Notes: generated by a model not told the origin, from the letters alone. A stretch of 64,000 nucleotides of DNA from Paractinoplanes ovalisporus (GCF_016834655.1 NZ_JAENHP010000011.1:124001-188000); one strand, 5' to 3'. Numbered from the stretch's first letter, positions 1 through 8,319 are shown. Made by a program: numbers and translations.

Positions 1-2
1 AG

Positions 3-605
3 CTTCGCGGCGAGCAGCGCTACTCCGAACTGGTCGCGGCGTGCCGCTCGTTCGGCGTGGTGACACCCGAGGATCCGTACGCGGTCTGGCCGAGCGACAC
101 CGGCCCGGTCACCATCGCGCCCCTCTTCCTCCTGTACGACTACACGTGGCGCGCCCCGGGCACGACGACCAAGGCGGCGTCGCTGGCCTACGCCGAACGC
201 ACCGGCGTGGTCTGCACCGACGAGGTGCTGCTGCACCCCGACCCGTACCCGTCCCGCGAGGCGTGGTGCGACGCGCGGCTGGCCTACACCGAGAAGCGGC
301 TCCTCGACATCGATCCCGCCCACCGGACCGTGCTGGTGAGCCACTGGCCGCTGCACCGGCACCCGACCGAGATCCTGCGCTTCCCCGAGTTCGCGCAGTG
401 GTGCGGCACCGAGCGCACGTCCGACTGGCACACCCGGTTCCGGGCCGAGGTGGCGGTCTACGGCCACCTGCACATCCGCCGGACGACCCGGCGCGACGGC
501 GTGCGCTTCGAGGAAGTCTCGCTCGGCTACCCGCGCGAATGGCGGGCCCGCTTCGGCGAGCAGCCGCCCCTGCTCAGGCCGATCCTGCCGGCGCCGACGG
601 ACTGA
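3..605 (+). CDS. Metallophosphoesterase (calcineurin-like), 5' truncated by the window edge
   Basis: The reading frame is open from the first bases of the window (codons from position 3) to the TGA at 603-605, so about 200 C-terminal residues are visible and the true start lies upstream. Visible motifs are VLVSHWPLHR, which fits the GNHE/H region that precedes the C-terminal metal ligands, and VAVYGHLHIR, the GHxH metal-binding motif of calcineurin-like phosphoesterases. The N-terminal DxH and GD metal motifs are outside the window. A role as a hydrolase of a phosphoester is expected, but the substrate cannot be read. Its 3' end overlaps the 3' end of the convergent phosphopantetheinyl transferase gene by 32 bp. 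From memory, a metallophosphoesterase next to such a transferase recurs in actinomycetes, but a functional link is not established here. Confidence 0.8.
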   Translation, partial: LRGEQRYSELVAACRSFGVVTPEDPYAVWPSDTGPVTIAPLFLLYDYTWRAPGTTTKAASLAYAERTGVVCTDEVLLHPDPYPSREAWCDARLAYTEKRLLDIDPAHRTVLVSHWPLHRHPTEILRFPEFAQWCGTERTSDWHTRFRAEVAVYGHLHIRRTTRRDGVRFEEVSLGYPREWRARFGEQPPLLRPILPAPTD

Positions 606-1245
606 GCACCACGACCGAGGTCGCCACCACCCCGTCCGTCTGCGTCCAGCGCCCGCCCAGTTCCAGGAACGGCCCGCGCTGGAGCAGGCGGGCGGTGAAC
701 GTGCCCGCGGCCGGGTCGACGACCAGCTCGGCCTCGTGGAACTCGAGGAAGGTGCCGGCCACCGGGAACCATGCCTTGTAGACGGACTCCTTGGCCGAAA
801 ACAGCAGCCGGTCCCAGTGGATCCCGGGTTCGCGGGCGGCCAGGCGGGCCAGCATCTCGGTCTCGGCCGGGCGCGCGATCGCTTCGAGCACGCCGTCGGG
901 CAGCGGGGCGGCCGGTTCGGCGTCGACCCCGATCGAGGTCACCTCGCCCCGGCGGGCGACGGCGGCGGCCCGGTAGCCCAGGCAGTGGGTCATGCTGCCG
1001 ACGACGCCGGCGGGCCAGGACGGGGCGCCGCGTTCGCCGGGCACGATCGGGCCCGACGTGACGCCGAGACGAGCCAGCGCCTGCCGGGCACACCACCTCA
1101 CGGTGGCGAACTCGGCCTGTCGTTTGGCGACCGCCTTGGCGACCACCGCGGCTTCTTCGGGGAAAAGTTCGTCGGCACCGCGGTCGTCGCGGGTCTCGAC
1201 CCAGGTGACCGCGGGAGGAAGCACCGCGCGCAGGATCTCGGCCAT
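574..1245 (-). CDS. 4'-phosphopantetheinyl transferase, Sfp/EntD type
   Basis: A 223-aa protein, normal length for the EntD-like branch. It would transfer phosphopantetheine from CoA to the conserved Ser of acyl carrier proteins. All three signature motifs are present: P1 around GSMTHCLGY (residues 83-91, His87), P2 GVDAE (106-110, Asp108 and Glu110 as Mg ligands), and P3 FSAKESVYKAW (149-159, Lys152, Glu153, Ser154, Lys157). The ATG at 1243-1245 is chosen because translation upstream has no better start, and a TATAGT box sits only 8 bp before it, which suggests an almost leaderless message. In this position it most probably activates the ACP domains of the neighbouring modular PKS; polyene clusters such as nystatin carry a comparable gene. 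A housekeeping role cannot be excluded. Confidence 0.93.
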   Translation of the reverse strand: MAEILRAVLPPAVTWVETRDDRGADELFPEEAAVVAKAVAKRQAEFATVRWCARQALARLGVTSGPIVPGERGAPSWPAGVVGSMTHCLGYRAAAVARRGEVTSIGVDAEPAAPLPDGVLEAIARPAETEMLARLAAREPGIHWDRLLFSAKESVYKAWFPVAGTFLEFHEAELVVDPAAGTFTARLLQRGPFLELGGRWTQTDGVVATSVVVLSPSAPAGSA

Positions 1246-1253
1246 CGCGGCGC

Positions 1254-1259
1254 ACTATA
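1254..1259 (-). promoter_or_regulatory. Candidate -10 box of the PPTase gene (TATAGT)
   Basis: Read on the minus strand, 1259-1254 is TATAGT, a five-of-six match to TATAAT, placed 8 nt before the ATG at 1245. There is no Shine-Dalgarno sequence between the two. Together this fits a leaderless or near-leaderless transcript, common in actinomycetes. A matching -35 box is weak (TTCACG, about 19 nt further upstream). Confidence 0.35.
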
Positions 1260-1640
1260 TCCCGTGCCCGCGGACCGCCGTGAACGCCACGGTCACGGCA
1301 TCCCGCAATTCGGTCACGAAACGCGGAGCGCGTGTGCGGATACGCTGCCCGGCCCGTTGATTTCAACAAGATCAACGAAGAATAACGGTCAGGTAAATGC
1401 GGGCAAGTGGCCGGAGTTGCAGCCGGATGGCGCCGTGGATAGCCTTTTCCGGGTGAGCCACCGAGGACGTCGAATAGTTGGCAGTGCGTCAATTGCCGAA
1501 TCCTCGCAGCACAGACACGGGCACCCTGGCCGCCGCCTCGCCGCGGCCCCCGGTATCGGCCGGGCCGGCCGGACCGGTCGATTGACCGCGACTTTCGAAT
1601 AGCGGCGACGGCGGCGCGACTGTCCATTCGCGACGGTGAA

Positions 1641-1682
1641 TTGCGATTCACGCATGTCGATCGACATATTTCAGATCGGGAG
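1641..1682 (+). promoter_or_regulatory. Candidate promoter with a 14-bp palindromic operator and RBS for the first LAL regulator
   Basis: TTGCGA (1641-1646) and CATATT (1665-1670) are spaced by 18 bp and resemble a sigma-70-type promoter. The sequence ATGTCGATCGACAT (1654-1667) is a perfect 14-bp palindrome sitting between and partly over the -10 box, the usual place for a repressor or activator site. GGGAG at 1678-1682 is a good ribosome binding site 8 nt before the ATG at 1691. The promoter assignment is inference from position and motif only. Confidence 0.4.
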
Positions 1683-1690
1683 TTCCGCAG

Positions 1691-4165
1691 ATGCCCCAGG
1701 CCCGGACGGTCCACGGACGTGACGAGCTTCTGTCGGCTCTGCGCCGCGCGCCGGTCGCCGAGGGCGCGCTGACCTTCCTCCACGGGCCCCGCGGCGCCGG
1801 ACGGACGACGCTGCTCCGCGCGACGGCCCGGGCCGCCCGCTCCGACGGCACGGCCGTCATCGACGTGCGCCTGGGCGAGGAACGTTCCGTGCTCGCCGCG
1901 CTCCGTCCACACCTGGGCGACCGGCCGGAGACGGCGGACACGACCGGCGATGTCGTCCGGACCGCCCTGCGGCTGGGCGCCGCGATCGACCGTCTCGCCG
2001 GCGGGCGCCCGCTGGTTCTGCTGGTCGACGACGCCGACACGGCCGCCGACGCCGCGCTCGTCCTCGACGCCGCCCGCCGGCGCGATGTCCTGGTCGTGGC
2101 CACCGGCACCACCGGCAGCGGCCTCGGCGACCAGCTGGCGGTGCTGGCCGACACCGTCCTCGAGGTGCCGCCGCTGGACCGCGACGCCCGGGCCGCGATG
2201 ATCGGGGACCATCACGGCGCCGAGCCCGACGAATCCCTGGACACCGCGCTCGATCACGGCCTGGGCGCGCTGGCCGGGGGTCCCGCCGCCGTGCTCGACG
2301 CTTGCGCCGCGCTCGCCCGGGCCGGCCGGCTGGTCACGCTGGACGACCGGCTCTGCCTGGCCCGCCCACGCCTGCCCCTGCCGGTCACCTCGGCGACCAC
2401 CCGCCTGCTCTGTGACCGGCTCGACGATCCGGCCCGGGCGTTGCTCACCGAGGTCGCCGTCAACCCGGTGCAGCCCGCCGAGCTCGCCGCGCACCCGGGG
2501 CGGGGCCGCCTCGCCGACCGGCTCGCCGAGGCCGGCGTGCTGGGCCAGGACGACGAGGGGCGGCTGCGCTGCAGCTCTCCGGCCGTCGCGGCCCACCTGC
2601 TCAGCCGGCTCGGCCCCGGGGTCGCCGCCGGCCGCCGCCGGGCCCTGGCCGCATCGATGCTCGCCGCCCGGCGCGACGGGGCCGACCTCGACCCGGCGGC
2701 GCTCGGCGACCGGATCGCCCGCTACCGGGGCCTGCCCGCGCCCGGCGACGAGGCGATGCGGCTGCTGCTCACGCTGATCGCGCGGCCGGGCACCGAGCCC
2801 GACCGGCGGGCGGAGTGGATCCGCGCCGCCTGGGAACGCGCCATGGACGCGCACCTGCGGCCGCGCCTGGCCGCAGGCTGGCTGCGGGAGCTCACCCGGG
2901 CCGGCCGGGCCGGCGATCTGGCGGCCGCCGTCGACGCCGTGCTCGCGACCGGCCCGGCCGGCCCGGAACTGCTCGGCGACCTGGCCGCCGCGGCCATGCT
3001 GGCGGCCGTGCACACCGGCGTGCCGGTTCCGGAGACGACCCGGGACCGGCTGCTCGTCGGTGGCCGCGCCCCGGCCGCGCTCGAGTTCGCGCGCCGCTGG
3101 TTCGCCGGCGAACCGGCCGTGGGCGACGGTCTGGACAAGTGGCCGGACGCGGGGCTGGTGACCGCGGCCGAGCTCGCCGCGGCGGCCCGCTTCGAGGCCG
3201 CGCAGACCTATCCCGGCGACTGGGCGAGCGCGTTCGAGTCGGTGCTGGGGCCGCGCTACCGGTGTGCGTCGGAGTCGCTGCCCGGGGCGTACCGGCGGGT
3301 GCTGCAAGGCTACCGGGACGGCGACTTCGACGCGGCGCTGACCGCGGCCCGCGAGACCGAGCTGATCGGTACGGGCGATACCCCGGCGCATCGGCTGTCC
3401 CGGGTCTGGGCGGCCGAGATGAGCCGGCTCCGCGGGGCGGCCCGCGAGATCGGGCCGGAGTCCGACCCCGCACTGCTGGTGTGGGCCGGCTGCGGGCCGG
3501 TCGAGCTGGCTCCTCCGGACCTGGCGAGCGCCCTCGGTGCGTACGGGAAGATCGAAGCGCCCAGCCCGCGCGGCGCCGCCCTGCTCGTGCCGCGCCTGGC
3601 TCAGCTCGCCGTGCGCGGCGGTGAACCCGCGACCGCCCGGCGCCTGCTCGACGACCTGGCCGACCGGTGTGACCGCGAGACGCACCCGGCGCTCGGCGAG
3701 GCCCTGCAGCTGACCCGCGCGGTGGTGACCGGGGATCCGATCGCGGCCGCCTCGGCGATGGCGCTCGCCCGGGAGCGCGACGACCGGCCCGCCCTGCTGC
3801 GCGCCTGCCTGGTGGCCGGGGACGGGTTTCTCGTCGAGGCGTACGAGATCGCCCGCGATCTGGGCGCGGCCCCGTTGCAGGCGTGGGTGGCGACCGCGAT
3901 GCGGCGCAACGGCGTCAGCGTGCCGGCGGCCGTCCGCGCGTCCGACGGGTTCTCCCCGCTCGACCGGCGCATCCTGCGGATGATCAGCGCCGGCCGCACC
4001 AACCGGCAGATCGGCCGGCGCGAGCGGCTCAGCGAGAAGACCGTCGAGGAACACGTCAGCCGGTTGCTGGCCCGCACCGGCACCCGCAGCCGGGTGCAGC
4101 TGGCCACGGCCGTGCTGGCGGGCCGCGTGAGCAACGGCGACACTCCGCCGGGCGTCGCCGGATGA
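1691..4165 (+). CDS. LuxR-family transcriptional regulator of the large ATP-binding (LAL) type, copy 1
   Basis: An 824-aa protein with an N-terminal STAND/AAA-like ATPase and a C-terminal LuxR helix-turn-helix. Walker A is GPRGAGRTT (residues 32-40), Walker B LVLLVDDAD (108-116). The DNA-binding domain occupies about 755-810, ending with the typical EKTVEEHVSRLLARTGTRSR stretch. The middle is a long helical, Ala/Leu/Arg-rich region, as in other LAL proteins. Regulators of this architecture and size (slightly under 1000 aa) act as pathway activators in polyene and other macrolide clusters. The ATG at 1691 follows a good RBS. Its TGA overlaps the ATG of the next regulator (ATGA, 4162-4165), so the two are co-translated. 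The direct targets are not visible. Confidence 0.9.
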   Translation: MPQARTVHGRDELLSALRRAPVAEGALTFLHGPRGAGRTTLLRATARAARSDGTAVIDVRLGEERSVLAALRPHLGDRPETADTTGDVVRTALRLGAAIDRLAGGRPLVLLVDDADTAADAALVLDAARRRDVLVVATGTTGSGLGDQLAVLADTVLEVPPLDRDARAAMIGDHHGAEPDESLDTALDHGLGALAGGPAAVLDACAALARAGRLVTLDDRLCLARPRLPLPVTSATTRLLCDRLDDPARALLTEVAVNPVQPAELAAHPGRGRLADRLAEAGVLGQDDEGRLRCSSPAVAAHLLSRLGPGVAAGRRRALAASMLAARRDGADLDPAALGDRIARYRGLPAPGDEAMRLLLTLIARPGTEPDRRAEWIRAAWERAMDAHLRPRLAAGWLRELTRAGRAGDLAAAVDAVLATGPAGPELLGDLAAAAMLAAVHTGVPVPETTRDRLLVGGRAPAALEFARRWFAGEPAVGDGLDKWPDAGLVTAAELAAAARFEAAQTYPGDWASAFESVLGPRYRCASESLPGAYRRVLQGYRDGDFDAALTAARETELIGTGDTPAHRLSRVWAAEMSRLRGAAREIGPESDPALLVWAGCGPVELAPPDLASALGAYGKIEAPSPRGAALLVPRLAQLAVRGGEPATARRLLDDLADRCDRETHPALGEALQLTRAVVTGDPIAAASAMALARERDDRPALLRACLVAGDGFLVEAYEIARDLGAAPLQAWVATAMRRNGVSVPAAVRASDGFSPLDRRILRMISAGRTNRQIGRRERLSEKTVEEHVSRLLARTGTRSRVQLATAVLAGRVSNGDTPPGVAG

Positions 4166-6732
4166 GCCTGATCGGCCGGGCCGACAGCGTCGCGCGGATC
4201 CTGGACGCGGTCCTGGGCCCGACCCCCGTCACCCTGCTCACCGGGCCGGCCGGTGTCGGGCGCAGCGCCGTGCTGGCCGAGGTCGCCCGGGCCACGGATG
4301 CCGGCGGGCTGGTGCCGGTCCGGATCCGCGTCACCCGGCACGACCGGGCGGCACCCCGATCGGTGAGCGCCCGGCTGGCCGGCGCGGTGAGCCGCCTGAC
4401 CCCCGGTTCCCGCGCCACCGACCTTCCCGCGCTGCTCACCGCCCAGCCGGGACTGGTGGTGCTGATCGACGACGTCCATCTGATGGACGACGCCTCGCGT
4501 ACGGAGCTGGAAGATCTGGCCCGCACGCTCGCTCCCGGCACCGTGCGCTGGGTGGGCACCGCCCGCACGCCCGTCCGGCCCGTCCCGCGCCTGCCCGCTC
4601 TGCTCACCGACCGGCTGGCCCGGATCGTGCCGCTGGCGCCGCTGTCCCGGGCCGCGGCCGAGGATCTGGTCGCCGAGGTGCTGGGCGCCCGGCCGCACGC
4701 CCTGCTGAGCGCCCGCCTGCACCGGATGTGCCGGGGACTGCCGGCCGCGATCGTCGCCCTTCTGGCCGACTGGCGGCGGTCGGGGGCACTGCACGTCTCC
4801 GACGGACACGCCTATCTGCTGGCCGCGCCCGTCGCGGGGACACCGGCCGAGCGGCCCGGCCGCCTCGACGAGCCGATGTGGACGGTGGCCAAGGCGGCCG
4901 CCGTCCTGCACCCGGCCGGTACGCGGCTGCCCGAGCTGGCCACGCTGACGAGCGGGCTGGACGTCGCCGGGGTCCGGTCGGCGCTGGGGTCCCTGGTCGC
5001 CGAGGGTCTGCTGGTTCCCTGGACCGGCGGCTGGCGGTTCGCGGCGCGCTACTGGGCCGACGCGTTCGACCGGTCGCTGGCGCCCTACGAGCGCGGCGAG
5101 CTGGCCCGGATCCTGGTCGAGGCCGTGTGGGAGGGCGGTGTCTCGGCGCCTCCGGCCCACTTCGCCGAGCAGCTGATGCGCGGCGGCGGCGCCCGGCAGC
5201 CGGAACGGGCCGGAGCCGAGCTGGAAAGCCTGGGGCTGCTCGCGATCCGGCGCAACGCCGTCACCGCCATCCGCCGCCTGACCGTGGTGGCCGCGGCCGA
5301 GACCGAGCGGCCGCCGCGCTACACCACCATGGCCGGGGCGGCCGGGGCGAGCGCGGCGTTCGGCGACTACGACGCGGCCCTGCGCGGCACCCGGTCGCTG
5401 CTGCAGCGGACCGGATCCGGCGAGTCCGATGTCGACGTGCTGGAGGCGTCGCTGGTGCACGTCGCGGCGCTCTGGGGCAACCGCGACGACGCGATCACCG
5501 ACGTGGCCGAGGGGCGGCGGGAGTTCGGCCGCACCCCGGGACACCGGCTGATCTGCCGGGCGCTCGCGCTGAGCTGCGTGGGCCGCCAGGCCGAGGCCTA
5601 CCGGCTGCTCGACGCCGACCGCGCCGCATGGCAGCGGGACGAGGGCCGCGAACACGGCCGGGTCGTGCTGGCGGCGGCCGGGGCGCTCACCGGACGCCCG
5701 GCCGGCCTGCGCGACCTGGTCGAGCGGGCCGGTCACGCCGAGCCGGACCGCTCGCACCCGATGATGATCCGGATCGCCGTACGGACCCTGCTGCTGCTCG
5801 GCGACACCGTGGCCGTCCAGCGGCTGCTGCGCCGCGAACGCCTGTCCGTGGAGGAGTTCCCGGCCCAGGACAGAGTGCTGCTGACCTGGCAGATCGGGCA
5901 GTGGAACGAGGCCATGCACCACGTCCGGCGGGCCGCCGCCGGGCCGGACGCCGACGTGCCGCACGGGTTCATGGCGCTGCTGCTGGGCCGGGGCCGGCTC
6001 ACCGCGGCCCGGCAGGCGGTGGCCGACGCCCGCAACGAGTACTGCCCGATGCCGCACCTGCTCGACGCCGTGGACGCGATGATCGCGCGCATTCTGGGCG
6101 ACGACGACCTGGCCCGGCGCCGGGTGCGCGAGGGCCTCGCCCAGGCCGCTGCCCGCGGCACCGTGGCCGGCACCGAGGAGCTTCAGATGCTCACGGCTCA
6201 GCTCTTCGGCCCCGAGCAGGCCCACGCCGCGGCCGAGGCGGCCGAGCGGATCGCCGACCTGCAGCAGACCGACCGCAGCCGGCTGCTGGCGCTGCTGACC
6301 CGCCTCTCAGTGGAACCGTCGGCGGCCACGGCGGCCGAGGCCGTGACGGTGGCCCGGCGGCTGGGACAGCCATGGATGCTGTCGGTGGCGCTGGCCGCGG
6401 TGGTCGAGACGGGCGGCGACCCGGGGCTGCTTCCCGAGGCGTACGGGGCGTTGGACGGCCTGGACGCGTTGCTCGACCGCTACCGGTTGCGCGGCCTGAT
6501 GCGCCGGCACAACGTTCCCGTGCCCAACCGCGCCGCCACCGTCAGCGAGAACGACCGTCTGCTGGCGACCCTGGTCGCCGACGGCGCCTCCAACCGCGAA
6601 CTGGCGACCGTGCTGATGACCAGCGCCCGCAGCGTCGAGGGCATGCTGACCCGGCTGTTCACCCGCACCGGCTACCGCAGCCGGATCGACCTGGCGGCGG
6701 CCGTGCTCACCGGCGAGTTCCCCACCACCTGA
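4162..6732 (+). CDS. LuxR-family transcriptional regulator of the large ATP-binding (LAL) type, copy 2
   Basis: An 856-aa protein with the same layout as the preceding regulator: Walker A GPAGVGRS (28-35), Walker B LVVLIDDVH (98-106), a long helical middle, and a LuxR-type helix-turn-helix at 795-850 (SNRELATVLMTSARSVEGML). The start is placed at 4162 because it gives the ATGA overlap with the upstream stop and begins directly at the conserved LIGRADSV segment. The frame is open further upstream, but that part overlaps the first regulator and reads as non-homologous Arg-rich sequence. The two proteins are distant paralogues, most alike in the ATPase motifs and HTH. Stacks of such genes occur in nystatin and amphotericin clusters (established knowledge), which supports a role as a cluster activator. 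Confidence 0.9.
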   Translation: MSLIGRADSVARILDAVLGPTPVTLLTGPAGVGRSAVLAEVARATDAGGLVPVRIRVTRHDRAAPRSVSARLAGAVSRLTPGSRATDLPALLTAQPGLVVLIDDVHLMDDASRTELEDLARTLAPGTVRWVGTARTPVRPVPRLPALLTDRLARIVPLAPLSRAAAEDLVAEVLGARPHALLSARLHRMCRGLPAAIVALLADWRRSGALHVSDGHAYLLAAPVAGTPAERPGRLDEPMWTVAKAAAVLHPAGTRLPELATLTSGLDVAGVRSALGSLVAEGLLVPWTGGWRFAARYWADAFDRSLAPYERGELARILVEAVWEGGVSAPPAHFAEQLMRGGGARQPERAGAELESLGLLAIRRNAVTAIRRLTVVAAAETERPPRYTTMAGAAGASAAFGDYDAALRGTRSLLQRTGSGESDVDVLEASLVHVAALWGNRDDAITDVAEGRREFGRTPGHRLICRALALSCVGRQAEAYRLLDADRAAWQRDEGREHGRVVLAAAGALTGRPAGLRDLVERAGHAEPDRSHPMMIRIAVRTLLLLGDTVAVQRLLRRERLSVEEFPAQDRVLLTWQIGQWNEAMHHVRRAAAGPDADVPHGFMALLLGRGRLTAARQAVADARNEYCPMPHLLDAVDAMIARILGDDDLARRRVREGLAQAAARGTVAGTEELQMLTAQLFGPEQAHAAAEAAERIADLQQTDRSRLLALLTRLSVEPSAATAAEAVTVARRLGQPWMLSVALAAVVETGGDPGLLPEAYGALDGLDALLDRYRLRGLMRRHNVPVPNRAATVSENDRLLATLVADGASNRELATVLMTSARSVEGMLTRLFTRTGYRSRIDLAAAVLTGEFPTT

Positions 6733-6779
6733 GGCGATTTCTAGGGGATATCGGGCGTCGCGTGCGCTTCGCTCGTGGC

Positions 6780-7550
6780 ATGAGCATTGCCGATGACACC
6801 ACGACGAGCTGGCTGCGGCGGTTCCGGGCGGGCACGGAGCAGACCGGCCGTCTCGTGTGCTTCCCGCACGCGGGCGGCGCGGCCACCTTCTTCTATCCGG
6901 TCGCCGCGCGGTTCGGTCCCGCGATCGACGTGGTCGCCCTGCAGTACCCGGGGCGGCAGGACCGGCGGGCCGAGCCGATGGTCGCGGACATCGCGACGCT
7001 GGCCGACCGCATCACCGACGAGCTGGTCCGGCTCAGCGACAAACCGACGGTCTTCCTCGGGCACAGCATGGGTGCGGTTCTCGCGTACGAGACGGCGTGG
7101 CGCCTGGAGCAGCGCGGCAGCACCCACGCGCCGCGCACGGTCATCGTCTCGGGCCGGCGGGCGCCCTCGGCGGCCCGGCCCGACGAGCAGATCTATCTGC
7201 GCGACGACGCCACGTTCCTGGCCGAGCTGGAGAAGCTCAACGGCACGGCGATGAGCCTGATGGAGGACGACGAGATGCGCCGGCTCACGCTGCCGGCCAT
7301 CCGCAACGACTACCGCGCGGTCGAGACCCACCGGGGTGAGCCCGGGCGGGCGCTCGGGGCCGCCATCACCGCCCTCACCGGCACCGAGGACCCGCAGGCG
7401 CGGCTGGACGAGGTGGAGCAATGGCGCGACTTCACGACCGGCGGGTTCCGCATGGCGTCGTTCCCGGGCGGCCACTTCTATCTGGTCGAGAAGCCGGCGC
7501 CGGTGATGGACGAGGTGGACCGGGAGCTGTCGGCCCTCGTGCGGGTCTAG
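6780..7550 (+). CDS. Type II thioesterase (editing alpha/beta hydrolase)
   Basis: A 256-aa alpha/beta hydrolase with the TEII signature: LVCFPHAGG near residues 25-33, nucleophile motif GHSMG (94-98, Ser96), TALTGTEDP with the likely catalytic Asp204, and FPGGHFYL with His232. Stand-alone thioesterases of this family remove aberrant or decarboxylated acyl groups from stalled carrier proteins in the cytoplasm. It lies 47 bp after the LAL pair and is probably cotranscribed with them. The ATG at 6780 is chosen; a GTG at 6762 in the same frame, with AGGGGA 13 nt upstream, would add six residues (VRFARG) and cannot be excluded. The stop codon shares the palindrome CTAG with the stop of the convergent gene. 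Confidence 0.94.
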   Translation: MSIADDTTTSWLRRFRAGTEQTGRLVCFPHAGGAATFFYPVAARFGPAIDVVALQYPGRQDRRAEPMVADIATLADRITDELVRLSDKPTVFLGHSMGAVLAYETAWRLEQRGSTHAPRTVIVSGRRAPSAARPDEQIYLRDDATFLAELEKLNGTAMSLMEDDEMRRLTLPAIRNDYRAVETHRGEPGRALGAAITALTGTEDPQARLDEVEQWRDFTTGGFRMASFPGGHFYLVEKPAPVMDEVDRELSALVRV

Positions 7551-8284
7551 GCGATCTCGACGCGTACGGGGCGGTGGTCGCTGCCTTGGGTCTGACCCAG
7601 TTCGACGCGTACCGGGCGGTGGTCGCTGCCGCACGAGGGCAGCACCTCGGCCCGTACGACCCGCACGCCCGGTCCGGCCAGCACGTGGTCGAGCTGCAGC
7701 AAGGGGCGGGTGGCCGGAAACGTGCGGCCGCGCACCACCGGACGGTACGGCCGTCCGAAATAGACGGTGGGCCGGAACATGTTGAGGTCGCCGGCCACCA
7801 CGGTCGGCATCTCACGACCGGCCAGCCCGGCCACGAGGCGGCGCAGCTGGCGCGGGCCGTGCAGCACGCGGTGGGTCAGGTGGACGTTCACGAGGCGCAC
7901 ACCGGAGATCTCGGCGACCTGGGCCGAGCGCTCCCCCACCACGTCGCGCGGCGCCGCCCCGATGCCGATCGTGGCGCGGGCGTCGATCGGGAGCCGGCTC
8001 ATCAGGGCCAGGCCCCACGTGCCGGTCTCGTCGGGCACCTCGCCCCGCGAGATCTCCAGGTCGGCCAGCCGCACCACGTCGGTCAAAGCGATTTCCTCGT
8101 ACGCCGTGTAGCCGCAATCGGCCGCGGCCCGCTCGGCCAGGCTGCCGCCGTCGGTGCGGGACCAGTTCTCCTGCACCAGAACCACATCGGTGTCGAGGGC
8201 CGCGATCGCCTCCTTCACACCGAACGGCCGGCCTCGGTGATCGAGACCGCAGTGCAGGTTGACGCTCGCCAGGCTGAAGACCAC
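7547..8284 (-). CDS. Endonuclease/exonuclease/phosphatase (EEP) family protein
   Basis: A 245-aa protein with the full set of EEP-fold motifs: VVLVQENW (Glu39, metal ligand), LVNVHLTH (131-138), VVAGDLNMF (162-170, Asp166 and Asn168), QLDHVLA (197-203) and GSDHRPV (219-225, Asp221/His222). The fold covers Mg-dependent nucleases, inositol phosphatases and sphingomyelinase-like enzymes; the substrate cannot be predicted. No signal peptide is evident. The GTG at 8284 is the only start in frame here. The C-terminus is odd: the final GSDHRPVRVE segment is repeated 15 residues later because of a 45-bp in-frame duplication. It is convergent with the thioesterase gene and only 35 bp from the divergent crotonyl-CoA carboxylase/reductase gene. 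A role in polyketide synthesis is not obvious; it may be a flanking gene. Confidence 0.88.
   Translation of the reverse strand: MVFSLASVNLHCGLDHRGRPFGVKEAIAALDTDVVLVQENWSRTDGGSLAERAAADCGYTAYEEIALTDVVRLADLEISRGEVPDETGTWGLALMSRLPIDARATIGIGAAPRDVVGERSAQVAEISGVRLVNVHLTHRVLHGPRQLRRLVAGLAGREMPTVVAGDLNMFRPTVYFGRPYRPVVRGRTFPATRPLLQLDHVLAGPGVRVVRAEVLPSCGSDHRPVRVELGQTQGSDHRPVRVEIA
7557..7630. repeat. Direct repeat of 29 bp (45-bp period) at the 3' end of the EEP-family gene
   Basis: Positions 7557-7585 and 7602-7630 are the same 29-bp sequence with one mismatch (G/C at the 12th base). The period of 45 bp is 15 codons, so the frame is kept. It duplicates the catalytic GSDHRPVRVE segment at the C-terminus of the minus-strand EEP protein. 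Confidence 0.92.
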
Positions 8285-8319
8285 GGGACCGGATCTTATC
8301 GTGTGAAAGGGGACTCCCC
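8285..8319. promoter_or_regulatory. 35-bp divergent gap between the EEP gene and crotonyl-CoA carboxylase/reductase
   Basis: The gap carries the RBS of the plus-strand gene (AAAGGGGA, 8306-8313, 6 nt before the GTG at 8320). This RBS overlaps the short palindrome GGGGACTCCCC (8309-8319). On the minus strand TAAGAT (8298-8293) fits TAnnnT and sits 8 nt before the GTG at 8284, so the EEP gene may be read from a leaderless transcript. The space is too small for two complete promoters, so the plus-strand promoter may lie inside the EEP gene. Confidence 0.35.

Larger units (their letters stand above)
1246..1690. promoter_or_regulatory. Divergent regulatory gap between the PPTase gene and the first LAL regulator
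   Basis: A 445-bp stretch with no convincing gene: coding bias is lost and GC content drops locally, for example around 1355-1400 and 1600-1670. It separates the divergent transferase (-) and regulator (+) genes, so it must hold both promoters. Individual candidate elements are listed separately. I saw no tRNA, riboswitch-like structure or small coding sequence that I could support. Confidence 0.6.

Noticed and set aside
527..4054. Very long open frame on the minus strand opposite the PPTase gene and the first LAL regulator
   Set aside because: Low-complexity Arg/Gly/Pro/Ala/Gln-rich translation without domains; a by-product of GC-rich third positions in the real plus-strand gene.
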